Origin: Chrysochromulina tobinii
Taxonomy: Eukaryota; Haptophyta; Prymnesiales; Chrysochromulinaceae
Direction of reading: 5' to 3'
Length of the DNA stretch: 62,738 nucleotides
Assembly: GCA_001275005.1 (NCBI GenBank)
Contig: JWZX01003380.1
Location: 1-62,738 of the forward strand
Part shown: positions 1 to 11,100 of the stretch, in pieces
Layout of the letters: every line of letters begins with the position of its first letter
Position numbering within the stretch: the stretch's first letter is position 1
Notes under the pieces: generated by a model
The model's input: the letters and a program-made list of their open reading frames with translations, nothing else
Told to the model about the DNA's origin: nothing
Databases searched by the model: none
Translations under genes and position numbers: made by a program

Positions 1-471
1 CTTGCTGCCGCCTAGTTCGTAATCAAGTTGCCCCACGAGGGAACGCGCCCCCCCGTCGGTCCGCGACTAGTGGTGCCTACCCATTGACGCATGCAAGGAA
101 ATATTTGGCATACATGTGTGTCCCAAGACTCCGACGCAAAACTCTCCGCGCTGCCTCCGCTGTCGCGCGAGACGGGTAGTCTCGCGAAAGTCACAAGTCC
201 GTCAGCCACCCGACCGCATTACACAAAGTTATAATAAATATAATCTAAAACGCGATGCACCAGAAATCAAGCCTGTGTGACTGTGGTAATGGCGCGTATA
301 GGGGGGGTACAACGAACCACCCCTCGCCAGGGGGGAGCTCTAGCCGCCCGATGGTCGCTCGGTACCAAGTTGGTAAACTTGAACGTGAACTGACCTTTTC
401 TCTCGGTCCCGGAAATCTTATTTCCAACGCGGAACTTGTTCGCCGCACTCTATAGAAGAACGCGGAAAGCG
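1..471. other. Left-edge region without a supported gene
   Basis: No open frame here shows domain-like composition. The last part is the presumed promoter and 5' UTR of the Ala/Pro-rich gene that starts at 472. Confidence 0.5.
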
Positions 472-1590
472 ATGCCGCCACCACCGCCGCCACCGCCACC
501 GCCCGAGGGCCACGTTGGCATCTACCAACGCACGGAGCCCACGACGGCCTCCTCGAGCGTAGGAGACTTCTCGAAGATGCTCTTCAGCCTTGCAAAGGCC
601 AAGGTCGCTGAGGTGGACGCCAAGTATGATCTGAGCACCGCAGCAGCTGCCGCAGCCGCAGCGGCGGCCACCTCCGTTGCAGCAGCAACCTCCGCAGCGG
701 CTGCCACAGCCGTTTGCAAGGCCCAGGCCGCTGTCAGCGCCGTCGCCACTAGATTAGATTCGATGACGCCACAAGAGCGCGAGAAACTGCTGGCCGCCCG
801 CGCAGTGGTCACCGCACACGTCTTGCAGGTCGTGGGAGGACCCAAGACTCGTGCTGCCGTGTGCGCGGCCGCCACCCTTGCAGCTGTGTCGACTCAGGTC
901 AGCAACAGCAACAGCAGCGGTAGCGGTACCGCCGCCGCACCACCGTCAGCCACCACAGCGGCTGGCGGTGCGCCCCCCGGCTTCTCCGACAGCAGCGGCC
1001 TGACGGAGATATATCTGCTCGAGGTCCTCGCTTCGGTGCCTGCCGGCCACAAGATGCTGGTGCACGTCGACGGCCTCGGCGACTTTCAGGTCACAGTGCC
1101 AGCAGGCGTTGCCGTGGGCGAGTCCTTCACCTTCGAGGCTGAGGCGCCGATCGACAAGCAGCCGTCGGGTGCGCCGATCGAGCCAGTGCCCATGGGCCTA
1201 CCGGTCCAGACGGAGCCACAAGTGCCCATGGGTCTACCGGTTCCTATGGCGGCACAGCCGGTGCCCATGGGCGCGCCCGTTACGTCAGCTGCGCCAGTGC
1301 CCTCGGCCTCGCGATCGGGCGCCGTATCGGTTGCCGCGGCTCTCCCTGCCCAGCTGGGCGTCGCCTCCTCGGTCGCCTCCTCGGTTGGCACTGCGCTTGC
1401 GGCGATGAGCCTGGCGCGCGAGCTAGGCGTCACACCACAGAATGCTTGGGTCGCTGCCCACCAAGGCGCACGGCTCGCCAAAGACCTTGGTGTGACTCCG
1501 AGCGCTGCCGCGAGCGCTGGGATCGCTGCCATGAACCTGCTGGCAGAGATGCAGAAGGAGAGCATCAGCAAGACCGCTCGGAGAACCTAA
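472..1590 (+). CDS. Ala/Pro-rich protein with a VPxGVxxGxxFxF domain
   Basis: About 372 residues. The open frame extends a little upstream, but the first ATG is at 472 and begins a run of prolines (MPPPPPPPPPP). Residues about 65-90 are alanine-rich and probably helical. Around residues 180-225 lies a compact beta-type motif, FQVTVPAGVAVGESFTFEA. The same VPxG..xGxxFxF pattern occurs twice in the six-TM protein at 39.1-40.8 kb. A short proline/methionine repeat follows (VPMGLPV, VPMGAPV), then two related helices containing ELGVTP and DLGVTP. There is no signal peptide or membrane segment. The function is unknown. The domain recurs in algal and oomycete-type proteins, probably as a protein- or ligand-binding module; that role is inference. 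Confidence 0.75.
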   Translation: MPPPPPPPPPPEGHVGIYQRTEPTTASSSVGDFSKMLFSLAKAKVAEVDAKYDLSTAAAAAAAAAATSVAAATSAAAATAVCKAQAAVSAVATRLDSMTPQEREKLLAARAVVTAHVLQVVGGPKTRAAVCAAATLAAVSTQVSNSNSSGSGTAAAPPSATTAAGGAPPGFSDSSGLTEIYLLEVLASVPAGHKMLVHVDGLGDFQVTVPAGVAVGESFTFEAEAPIDKQPSGAPIEPVPMGLPVQTEPQVPMGLPVPMAAQPVPMGAPVTSAAPVPSASRSGAVSVAAALPAQLGVASSVASSVGTALAAMSLARELGVTPQNAWVAAHQGARLAKDLGVTPSAAASAGIAAMNLLAEMQKESISKTARRT

Positions 1591-2130
1591 GTATGTTGGC
1601 ACGAGTTCACAGCGCCCCCGGCCCTCAGCAGAGACTACTCCGCGACATCATTCCTATGTATGATTGCGTCGTGTCTCCGCGTCTCCCGGGCGACAGATTA
1701 TAGTACGGACGAGGGCCGTTACTTGTATCTTGTTGAATCCGAATGGTAATTTAAAGAACACTCGCAATCATGCTCGCAATACGCGCGAAGATTTGTGCTG
1801 TCGTGCGGGCCGGGGCATATAGCCGGGGTCTTCCGGTAGCCTTAGCCTTGCGGTACGGTTCCGGGGCTTCTGTGGTCAACGAAATGCGTCACACGATTAC
1901 AACACCGGTGACCGGATCGTCGTTCTCGATCGTCCGGCTCCCACCGGGGTCTCGTCCGGTCCGCCCCCCGGGCCCGGCGCCGGTGCGTCCGCGCCATGGT
2001 CGGCGCTCCGCTGGCGCGAGCCGACGAGCGCGGCGAGAATACCGGAGATACCGGCGGCGGCCGCCTTAACGTCCTGCCCGATGGATGACCAGCGCGCGCT
2101 AGGTAAGTGCCCAATCCCCTAACAAAACCT
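1591..2130. other. Intergenic, convergent gene ends
   Basis: This lies between the stop of the Ala/Pro-rich gene and the stop of the mitochondrial carrier, which face each other. It is GC-rich at 1950-2060. No gene was recognised. Confidence 0.5.
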
Positions 2131-3085
2131 CTATTGAACGGCCGCCTTGTTCCTTGCGTGCCACATTTCGCTGATGTAGCCACCCAGCCCAGCCATCCAG
2201 GCTGTGTGGTACGACGCGTGGAGGCAGCGCATGGCGACGCCGCGGTAGAAGACAGCGAAGAAGCCCTTGGCGCGCGCCTCGGCCATGAGCTCAGCTGCGA
2301 CGCCGCCCGGGCTCAGCGGCAGCACACGATGTTTCTGAAGGTTGGCCACGAAGACGTCGAGCGGATGATTAATCGAACAACAAAGGCCGCCAAAGAGACC
2401 TGCGGCGAACGACTCGGCGGCTGAGAGCTTCTCAGGTTGGCCGTTGGCCTTCTTGCGCGCGCGGAGGACACGCTCGAAGAGCTCCTTGCCGTAAAAGCGC
2501 ATCCCCCAGTCGATGCCGCGCCGGACAACGGTCGCGCTTGTGCCCTTGAACACAGTCTGCACGCCTTCGGTCTTGATCACTTGCGCAATCAAGCCGGTCG
2601 ACATGGCACCCGCCTCAGGGTTGGTAGCGATCATGGACTTGAGCCGCTGGGTCGGTGCCACAAAGGCGCCTTGCACCATGCCTGCCGCGACTCCCGCGCC
2701 GACGCCTGCGTATCGCTGGTCCCAGCCGCTACTGACGAGCCGCCTTTTGACGACGTCTTGCGTGAAGAGCACCGGCACGCCCTTGTACAAACCCTGCAAT
2801 GCGCCGTAGGGGAAGAAGCCCTTGTAAAACCCAGCAATCCCAAGCTGCTGCCACATGTGCCGCGCAGCCGCGCCGTAGCTTGGGTATGTGCCCGCCTGTC
2901 GCTGCACCTTGAGCATCTCAAGCCAGTGGCCGCCCATCATCATCTCGCCAAGTGTGGTGACTGGCCCAATGATGAGCTTGTCATAGGGAGCGCCCGCGAT
3001 CTGTGTGGGAGGTTGGGCGCGGGTGAGCCATGGTTTTCATTCGTTCAGGCGCAGCCGCGATCGTGCGAACCTCAGCCGCGGGCAT
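2131..3085 (-). CDS. Mitochondrial carrier family protein (two-exon model)
   Basis: This is a six-helix solute carrier of the mitochondrial carrier (SLC25) family, normally in the inner mitochondrial membrane. Three ~100-residue repeats are visible. The signature positions are degenerate: GHWLEMLKVQRQ in repeat 1, VAPTQRLKSM in repeat 2, NHPLDVFVANLQKHR in repeat 3. Aromatic/basic G..GFYKGFFPYG and G..VFKGTSATVVRRG boxes follow repeats 1 and 2. The uninterrupted frame starts at an ATG at 2943, but coding similarity runs upstream of it (APYDKLIIGPVTTLGE). A 70-nt GT-AG intron (3001-3070) joins it in frame to a five-codon exon whose ATG is at 3085 (MPAAE). The loss of the usual P-x-D/E-x-x-K/R in repeat 1 suggests a divergent carrier. 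The substrate cannot be predicted. Confidence 0.8.
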
Positions 3086-3519
3086 GAAAATGCTCTTGTG
3101 AAGCAAACCGAGCGCGCCCCACACACCCACAACAAGCAATCACTATGACGAAGTACCGAAGCTTGCTTGCTGCACATCTCCACCAGTCTCAACGGACGAC
3201 TCCGCACCCCTCGATCAACATTTTAGTTTCACATCACATCACTTCGCGGCGCCGCTCGTGTGGGACGTCGCTCCGGGCACCGCGCGGGCGGAGACACTGC
3301 ACGAATCCCAATCCGGCAACCATGATGCTGCCTCAGCGTCGTTGCAAAGAGCCCCACCGCGCATCACATGACGTGGCACGCGGACGGCCCCGCCCTTTGT
3401 CCCTTACGGGACAACACCATGGACATTACGCGCACTTTCACGTCGCCCGGATGCGCTCTGCGTCACGAAAACGGCCACTTCGCCCCCTGCACGGGCTGCC
3501 TTTCTCTGGTCCCCTGATA
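3086..3519. other. Intergenic, promoter of the mitochondrial carrier
   Basis: This lies between the inferred start of the carrier at 3085 and the stop of the multi-pass membrane protein at 3520, both on the minus strand. No conserved coding sequence was recognised. Confidence 0.45.
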
Positions 3520-5829
3520 TCAGATCTGGTCCCCTTTGGGATCCCATTTGCTCTGGGTACCTCCGCGTGGCGTACCACCCACGGTACCGCCGCTCTCCCT
3601 TTGAGCCACCATCGCTCCTTGGCGCGCACGGTCGAGCCGCTCATTGTAGCGCGAGGCCTTTGGAGATGGCAGCTCCTTTGTCGGCATGTTGGGCGGTGCC
3701 CCAGGTACCTCGGTGGGCTCCATAGGCACGCTGGGTTGTGGGCTCCGGCGCAGGGTCGTTGGCGCATCGTGCATGAACAGTGCCAGTGCTTCCTCATACT
3801 CCTCCTCCCTTTTCCGAAGGGTGACGGGGTCATCAGATCGGTCATCGTGCCAAATGCGGCACGCACCGACGATGATTCCGTCGGCGCATGCAATCGTCAC
3901 CAGGTTGATCCGGCCGTACATGGTGACCAGCGTGTTGAGCGAGGACAAGATCTGAAGCGACTTCAGCCATCCCCAAAACGCGTCCAACTGCCGCTCGAGC
4001 ATCCTCTGGATGTAGGGGTCGCCGAAAGTCATCAAGTACCACAAGTAGATCACCCCGGCCACGAGAGAGGCGAAGAGCCAGCAGTTGGCTCGGTACGAGG
4101 CACACCGCATCAGCTGGCTCACGTGCCGGGCCGACTGGGGCGCTCGTAGATCGACGGTGGTGAGCCCTGGGCGAAAGAAGTCGATCACGCGTTCGGGGAG
4201 GCCGAGCGTGAAGCACACGGCGGGCCAGACTCCCAGCGGCGTCCAGACAGTCAGAGAGCAAGCATACAAAGCCAGGGCGAGGGTGAATCCCATACCCGAC
4301 ATGGTCTGCGAGACGAGCGCCAGCATGGCGACAAGGCTGGGCATGCCCGCGCCGACCAGCAGCACAGCGAACCATGCTGGCCAGCGGCTGTGGGAAAGCA
4401 CGTGCTTGGTGAGCAACGCCGAGCGGGCGACACCCATTGCGAGGCTGATGCAGGTAGGCAAGATGTGCATGATCACGTAGGTTACCTGCGAGGCAATGAT
4501 TGTCGTCAAGAGACCGAACGACGCCGTACTCGCTGCGCCGGAAACCACTGTAAGGAACGTTGCGAGCTGCAGGCACTGTAACTGCACGGACTGCCGCTGC
4601 TCGTTCGGGTCGCACAAGGCGGTGAAGTTCAACCCCTGCCCCCCCCCTTGCAACGTGTACGGTGCACGAGGGCCGCAGTCGGCGCAATCGTTGCCAAACG
4701 CGCATAGCACGGCCTCAGCCCCCGGGCCGCCGTCGGAGCAGGTGCCGTCACGATTCCCGTCGAAGTCGGTTAAGGAACGAGGGCCGCAGTCGGCGCAATC
4801 GGTGCCAAAAAAGCAACCTGAGAACTCAGCCCCCGGCCCGCCGTCGGAGCAGATGCCGTCACGATTCCCGTTCAAGAGTATATTGTTTACGAATCCGGTG
4901 CAGTTGTTCAAGCAAATCGGTGGCAGCGTGCCGAAACTGTTGCCGATTTGCGTGCCGAAACTTCTTGTGGTGCAATTGTTGATGCAAATCGGTTCGATGA
5001 CCAAGGTGATCACCGGAAGGTTCCGTAGAGCCTGTACCATGGCGTCGTCGTCCAGTTTGCCGCCGCCACCGAGCGTGTCTAACGCTTGTGTACAGAGGCT
5101 GTCGCCAACAACGACTTGTTGATCCTCAGTGAGCAGCGACATCAGCGGGCTGCGAACAACCGACTTTAGGGTGGTGTTGACACAAAGCTGCTGCGCTACA
5201 GCCGCCACGTCGACGAAGGTGGCGACGGGGAAGCAGAAGCGCGTAAAGATCGGCAAACCCGTCGTGCACATCAGAGCGGTGGCAAGAAACTTTGCTCCTC
5301 GCCGGAGAGAAGGCCAGAGGACGAGAGCCGCAATGGCGAGCACGCTCCCTAGCACGAGCCCACACGCCTCTAGAATCGAGATTGCGAACGAAGCGCGGTA
5401 GATGGACTCGAGTTCGGTCTGCGCCGCGCTCAGCTGCTGCCATCTGTCGCCGAAGAATGCAGCGAACCAAGCATCCTGATCAGAATAGTCCGCCGAGACA
5501 CTGATGATCGTCAGCAAAGCAGACAAAGCCATCACGGGTGAGGTGATCATCAGGACGGAGTGCCGCCACGCGAGGTACCCTTGCGCGGTCGGGCCCAATG
5601 GAGAGCCACTGTTCGCAAACACAACCTGCTCGTGCTTCATCAGAGGTGTGCCGAGCAAGAGGTCTCCATCGCAGCATACTCGAAATATGTGCCACACTGG
5701 CAAGCCGTAGATGGATTTGCGGCGCTGCGGTAGCTGCGCGTCGCTCGCGACTTTCACGCTCGGCATGTATGGCGTCTGCCGGACGTCGTTCGGTCTCGGC
5801 GCCTGCATCTCAACTTGCGCATCCGCCAT
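3520..5829 (-). CDS. Large multi-pass membrane protein with paired DGGPGAE/DCADCG cysteine motifs
   Basis: About 769 residues if translation starts at the ATG at 5829 (MADAQVEMQAPRPN). The frame is open further upstream, but that would overlap the divergent protease gene. Several hydrophobic segments are evident in two clusters, one after residue 90 and one through the C-terminal half (SWITCH-like runs such as LFASLVAGVIYLWYLM). Between the clusters is a presumably extracytoplasmic region with INNCT and LNNCT sequons. It carries two copies of a cysteine motif, NRDGxCSDGGPGAE...C.FGxDCADCGPR. That motif is frequent in haptophyte and dinoflagellate surface proteins. The C-terminal tail is hydrophilic, charged and proline-rich. 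The overall family was not recognised. A receptor- or channel-like surface role is only inference. Confidence 0.75.
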   Translation of the reverse strand: MADAQVEMQAPRPNDVRQTPYMPSVKVASDAQLPQRRKSIYGLPVWHIFRVCCDGDLLLGTPLMKHEQVVFANSGSPLGPTAQGYLAWRHSVLMITSPVMALSALLTIISVSADYSDQDAWFAAFFGDRWQQLSAAQTELESIYRASFAISILEACGLVLGSVLAIAALVLWPSLRRGAKFLATALMCTTGLPIFTRFCFPVATFVDVAAVAQQLCVNTTLKSVVRSPLMSLLTEDQQVVVGDSLCTQALDTLGGGGKLDDDAMVQALRNLPVITLVIEPICINNCTTRSFGTQIGNSFGTLPPICLNNCTGFVNNILLNGNRDGICSDGGPGAEFSGCFFGTDCADCGPRSLTDFDGNRDGTCSDGGPGAEAVLCAFGNDCADCGPRAPYTLQGGGQGLNFTALCDPNEQRQSVQLQCLQLATFLTVVSGAASTASFGLLTTIIASQVTYVIMHILPTCISLAMGVARSALLTKHVLSHSRWPAWFAVLLVGAGMPSLVAMLALVSQTMSGMGFTLALALYACSLTVWTPLGVWPAVCFTLGLPERVIDFFRPGLTTVDLRAPQSARHVSQLMRCASYRANCWLFASLVAGVIYLWYLMTFGDPYIQRMLERQLDAFWGWLKSLQILSSLNTLVTMYGRINLVTIACADGIIVGACRIWHDDRSDDPVTLRKREEEYEEALALFMHDAPTTLRRSPQPSVPMEPTEVPGAPPNMPTKELPSPKASRYNERLDRARQGAMVAQRESGGTVGGTPRGGTQSKWDPKGDQI

Positions 5830-5959
5830 GGTACGTGCGGTACCGTGCAACACAACTGTGCAACCATTGTGCAGCCCTTTTGAAGATAGAGGCAAACTTT
5901 GATGACGACGAACGCGCGGGGGCGCCGCCGACGAGAGATTCCTCATAAGGAGGACGGAA

Positions 5960-7167
5960 ATGATGTCGAGTATCGGGCCTTTCGTGATGATCGCCACTGG
6001 CATCGTGCGCGTGCCGCTCACGCACGAGATGACGCTCATGTCACCGAGTGGCGCTACGCTTCACTCGCTCGTTGGCAAGAGCGGCACCTTCCTCGCTTAC
6101 GAGCGCGCGAAGTTGGCCGCCAAGTACGGCCTCAACGCTGGGCCAGTCTCCGTAAACCTCACCGACTTCCTGAATGCGCAGTATTACGGCCCCCTGGATA
6201 TTGGTACGCCAGCGCAGTCCTTCAAGGCCGTCTACGACACCGGCTCGTCAAATACCTGGATTCCGGGTAAGAACTGCCCCGTTGAAAAGCGCGACAAGTA
6301 CCACAGTGAGAAGAGCTCGACATACCACTACAACGGCTCGAAATTTGAGATCCAGTATGGCAGTGGCGCCGTCGAGGGCGTGATCGATGCCGACGACGTC
6401 TCGATCGGCGGCTTGGTTGCGACGCAGCACCTCTTCGCCGAAACGACGCAAGAGCCGGGCCTCTCGTGGGAAGTGGGTCGATTTGACGGCATCCTCGGCT
6501 TCGGTTGGCCTGAGATCAGCGTGAACAAGATCCCGCCTTACTTCCACGTGCTGATTGCGCAGAGCAAGGTGGAGGAGCCCGTCTTCTCCTTCTACTTCGG
6601 CTCCACCACTGGCGAGAAGCCGCAGGTCGGTGGCGAGCTCTCGCTGGGTGGCACCGATCCCGCGCATTACACAGGGAAGCTCGAGTACATCCCTGTGTCA
6701 AAAAAGGGCTATTGGCAGATCGCGGCGGGCAACCTAACCGTCGGCAAAGAGACAGTGATTGGCGGCGACTTCGAGGTCGTTCTGGACACGGGCACGAGCC
6801 TGCTGGCACTGCCCTTGCGCGAGGCGGTCGAGATCAACTCGAAGCTCGGTTGCGTTGACATTGGCATCGAGTGCGAATTCATCAGGCCCAACCCCGACGA
6901 CCCGAGCTCGACGTGCCCTGACCCGAAGACGCTGCCGAGCCTGTCAATCGAGCTCGGCGGCAAGGTGTACACGCTCTCGGGCGAGGACCTGCTCGTCAAG
7001 ATCACGCAGGCCGGTCAGACGGTCTGCTTGAGTGGCATTATGGGGTTCCCCGGACCCCTTCCGGGTGGATTGAAGGCAATCCTCGGTGACGTGTTCCTCA
7101 AAAGTGTTACGCCACGTTTGATGTGGGCAAGGTGCGCGTGGGCCTTGCGCCGGCAGCTCATGCTTGA
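5960..7167 (+). CDS. Pepsin-type aspartic protease (cathepsin D-like), 3' end frameshifted
   Basis: This is an A1-family aspartic endopeptidase, normally active in a lysosome/vacuole or secreted. A short hydrophobic N-terminus leads into a propeptide-like IVRVPLTHEM. The first catalytic motif DTGSSNTW is at about residue 93, the flap around YGSGAVEG, and the second catalytic motif DTGTSLLA at about residue 276. ILGDVFL marks the conserved C-terminal strand. After that the frame reads off-register. The expected ending (CYATFDVGKVRVGLAPA) is present one frame over, directly after a run of four A at 7100-7103. One extra base there would give a normal protein of about 402 residues ending at 7167; as written the frame ends at 7171. 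This is probably a homopolymer error; a recent mutation is the alternative. It is head-to-head with the membrane protein starting at 5829. Confidence 0.88.
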
Positions 7168-7171
7168 TTAG

Positions 7172-8114
7172 GTCTCACCGAAAGGGCAAGGGCTCGTATG
7201 TGTGTACGATGATCGCTGCCGAGGCATCAACACGACAGGGAGCGGGAGGGGCGTCGTGCGCCCCTGTGGTCGCGCGCCCCTGGTGGTTGGTGCTTAAGGT
7301 TGGTGCGGTACCGCACTGAGTTCAAAATCAGGTCGCGGGTGGGCGGCGGATATCGTAATGTTTGAATCGGCCCCGCGTTTTAAGCCCTCCGTAACGTGTT
7401 CCCCTTCGGACGTCCGCTCGTCCGGTCAATCGAATTACAATTTTCCGACTCGGCGGTTGTCGACCAAATCAGTCGCGGCAAGCGAGTATAGGAGCGCTTT
7501 CGATCCGGTTAGGACCAAGGACGGTGGAGGGTGTGGGTTACGCGTCTTTCGCGGACTGGGACGCGTGACGGTTTCGTTATGCGTTGTCTGAATCTTAGAT
7601 AACGTAACGGGCGGGAGCACCGCAAGTCCGCCGCGCTCGTGCGCGACCGTGCGCTCGGCACCCCAGCGCGCAGACCCCTGAGCGCGGTGCAGCTTTGAGT
7701 TCGCCGCGCCGGCGCGGCGGCCGCCCGCCCCGACGCCCCGGAGGCGAGGCGCGCGGCGCCGGGTGCGGCGCGGCAGCGGGGCCGCGCTGTCGGTGGCTGC
7801 TGCCGTGCTGGCGTGGGGCTGTCCGGCTGTGGCCTGTACGGACTACGGAGGCCCCGGCAGCGCGCTTGACATGGCTCCTGGGTTCTGGGAGGCATGAATG
7901 CGTTGTGGTGTCAGCGTGATGGTTGCTTCACGATCACACGTATCCGCGCAAAAATCCATCCATACGATACGTGACCCGGTGTACATGTGTGTGTATCCGT
8001 GACATGCTGCCTCTCAACACTCAGTCACTCATCTCACATGTGTGCCGCAGGCTCGCCCGCCCCTTTGGCTCGTCGGTTTCGCATGCACTGTGACTCGGAT
8101 CCAACCTCTCGGCT
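7172..8114. other. Intergenic, convergent, GC-rich
   Basis: Nearly 1 kb between two converging genes. The part at 7620-7860 is extremely GC-rich and gives several short open frames in all registers, none with a recognisable domain. No RNA gene was recognised. Confidence 0.5.
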
Positions 8115-11100
8115 CTAGAGCAGTGCAAGCATGGTCGTCGACGGCGACGTTGAACAATGTCCATACCACCTACCCCTCATCGGGATCACTCGTGCCGGCC
8201 AGCCCTGCCACGTGGCTCCCCTTGCGACAACGTCTCCTGGGATGACAAGCGTATGCTCGAGCAGCCTGGCGCCTGCCGACACTAAAGAATGGTTCATCAC
8301 ACGCGTGCCCGATCGCAGCGTCGAATTCTTTTGGATCTCGATAGTCGCGAGCTCAAAATAGCCGCCATTATTATTGTGGCATACGATCGTCGAAGCATTG
8401 ACGCAGACGTTGTCGCCGATCTCGACAAGGTCGGGCTCTGGCAGAATCAGTCCACTGCCCAGGGGTATTAGGCAGACATCCGTGCCGATGGTCGCTCCCA
8501 AGGCTCGGTGGAACATGACAAAGTAGTAAGAGCCGCCGAAGAAGTGTTCCATCGGGGGCCCTCCGGCGAGCAGTGGGAACCAGAGCTTCCACCTGATGAG
8601 GTACGTCGATTGATCCCACGCGTGCTGGCCGGGCGTGCGTTGGCCGATGAACAGCCACTTGCTCGCGATGACAACCATCAGCCCAATCGCGTCGATGGCC
8701 GTCGAGGCGATGATAGCCGCCACAACCACGATCAGCACGGCCGATGGTGCAGAGAGGTGCTCATGGAAGTGATCTTCGCCTGCAAGGATGAGCGCGCATC
8801 CGATCGGGAGCTTGCAGGCATAGAGCATCGCCCAGAAAGCAGCAACGAGCATGTGATAGCTGACAATGGCCGTAGGGCTTGGCACGCCCCGCAGGAAGCT
8901 CCCTGCCGGCTCTCGGGGAGAACGCGCCGGCTCGCTGTGACTATGAACGCTGCCCTCTTCAAGAAGGTAGGAGCGGTGCGGCTCCACATACGCACGCCCA
9001 GTCGCGCGTTTGCGGAGCCCGTCCACGTCACCGAAAGTCGACCCGAAAGGCCGTAGCGTGCTTGAGTCTCCGATGAGCGCGTTCGGGTCGGTCTTCATCG
9101 GCGGCATGCATTCGCCGGCATCATTGAAGTCGTGGAAGGTGTAGCCGCCTTCGATGACCACTGTGCTGCCGCCAGTCGACCCGACCGTCTTGCTCATGGG
9201 CTCAAAGTGTGCGTGCGCGGGGGCGAGCGAGCCGCTGCCGAGTGTCGCGTTCCGTCCAAGGACAACTCCCGGCAGCACGACGCATCGGTCGGCGACCATC
9301 GAGCCCGCGTGGAGCGTCACTGGCGCAAGCTCGCGCGTGTCCGAGCACATGATCTGCGAGCGCGAACCAAAGGTGACGTCGTCACCGACCGTCAACAGGT
9401 CAAACTCGACCACGTCGGGCATCACGCCTGGCCAGAAGACGCGCTTGCCCACGCTGGTGCCGAGGAGGCGCATCGCCATCGAGACACCGCCCCAATGGCG
9501 CCCGAGGAGCGCCTGCACGCCACAGAGATCGGCCGTTCGGTGGCGCCCAATCTGCATCACCTCGCGCATCAGCCAGATTTGGAAGCGCTCCCACGGCCCC
9601 TTGGGGCTAGGGCGGAAGCGGCCGATGACGAGTCGCTTGACGAGGATCACGGCGCCGAAGTGCACGAACGGGCGCACAAGAGCGCGCAAGACGACGCCTG
9701 CAAAGAGAAGCTGCAGCCGCGCGGGATCGATCCACCAGACCATCTGGATGATCACGTGCTGGTAAATCAAGTCTCCGCGCGTCGAGTCGCAGCGGGAAGC
9801 GTGCTTCCAGCAGTAAGCGTCGTGCTTCGAGTACGCCGGGCACTGCATCGCAAGCATCACGAACAGAGGCAGCCATACGCTGGCACGAGCCGACGCGACG
9901 AACGCCTTGCACGGCCAGCCAACGAGCACCTTCCTCCACAGCGCCGGCTCGCCCATCCAGTCGCTCTTCGCGCGGCAGAAGCGCGCAAATTCGGGAGAGG
10001 CATCCGCGAGCTCGTGGGATGAGCTCAGCGGGCCGATGCAGGTGCCGTCTGGGAGCACCGCCCCAGGAGCGATGTGGGTGGAGGAGCAGACCACACAGTC
10101 GTCGCCCACGACCACAGGCTCCATGAGGAGCGTGCCGTCGTCGGCACAGACGGCCGTGACATGAGCAGTCGAGTCTAGGCAGGCGCGCGCGCCAATGGTG
10201 ATCAGATCGGCGGCCCTCGCCACCTCAAACATCGTCAGGCCACTGATGCTCACGTCCGGGCCAATCGACGCGCCGAGCAGACGCAAGTAGACTCGTCGCA
10301 TCAGAGGCGTCGAGAGGAAGAGAGACCCTGGTCCGCACAGATAGAGTACGCGCGTGGTGAGCCACCAGCGCAGATAGTACCCTCCCCACAGCTCGTGGCG
10401 GCCTGCCACGCAGCGGCCGAGGACGACCCATTTGAATGCAATTCCAACGAGCGGCAGCAAGGTCGACGAGAGAACGGCGAAGACGGTGATGTGCGCGATG
10501 ACGAAGGCGGTAGCGAAGCCTTTAGGGGAGGAGTTCTCGGTGTGACCGAGGTAATGACGCGCCAGCACGAGGATGAACATGAATGTAGAAAACTTCAGCA
10601 TGATGATCGCAGGATGGATGAGAACTGCGGGCAACGCTTGAATGAAGAGCGGCCAGAACCGGGTCGAGCGGACAGGTTGTGGCTGCTGCGGGTCGGATTC
10701 ATCGTCGCTGTTCACGGTATTCCCAGAAGGCACCGAACCGTTCTCCGTCGACCCTTTGTCGGCGAATTGCAGTGCCGCATCCACCTCCTCGGCGATGCGC
10801 CGGAGGGAGCGTTTCAAAAAGACCGTGCCGACGGCCACGCGCACGCCGTACTGCTCGTTGATCTGCGAGCAGAGCTGGCCGACGACCAAGCTCGACGCGC
10901 CGTACAGGAGGAGGTCATCGTCGAGGCCTGGTGCCTCCTTCAGTTGCAGCAGCGCCACGTACATCGCGAGCACCCCCGCCTCGATCTCGGTCATCGCATG
11001 CTCCTCGTGCAACGGCCGGGGGGAGGGGCAGGCCTTTTGCTCCTGCTCCGGCACCGCGTCGATGAAAGGAACCGTGCTGATCGGCGAGCTGAGAGGCGCG

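Noticed and set aside
7620..7920. Short Arg/Gly-rich open frames in the GC-rich spacer
   Set aside because: They are open in several registers and strands at once, with no start context or domain.
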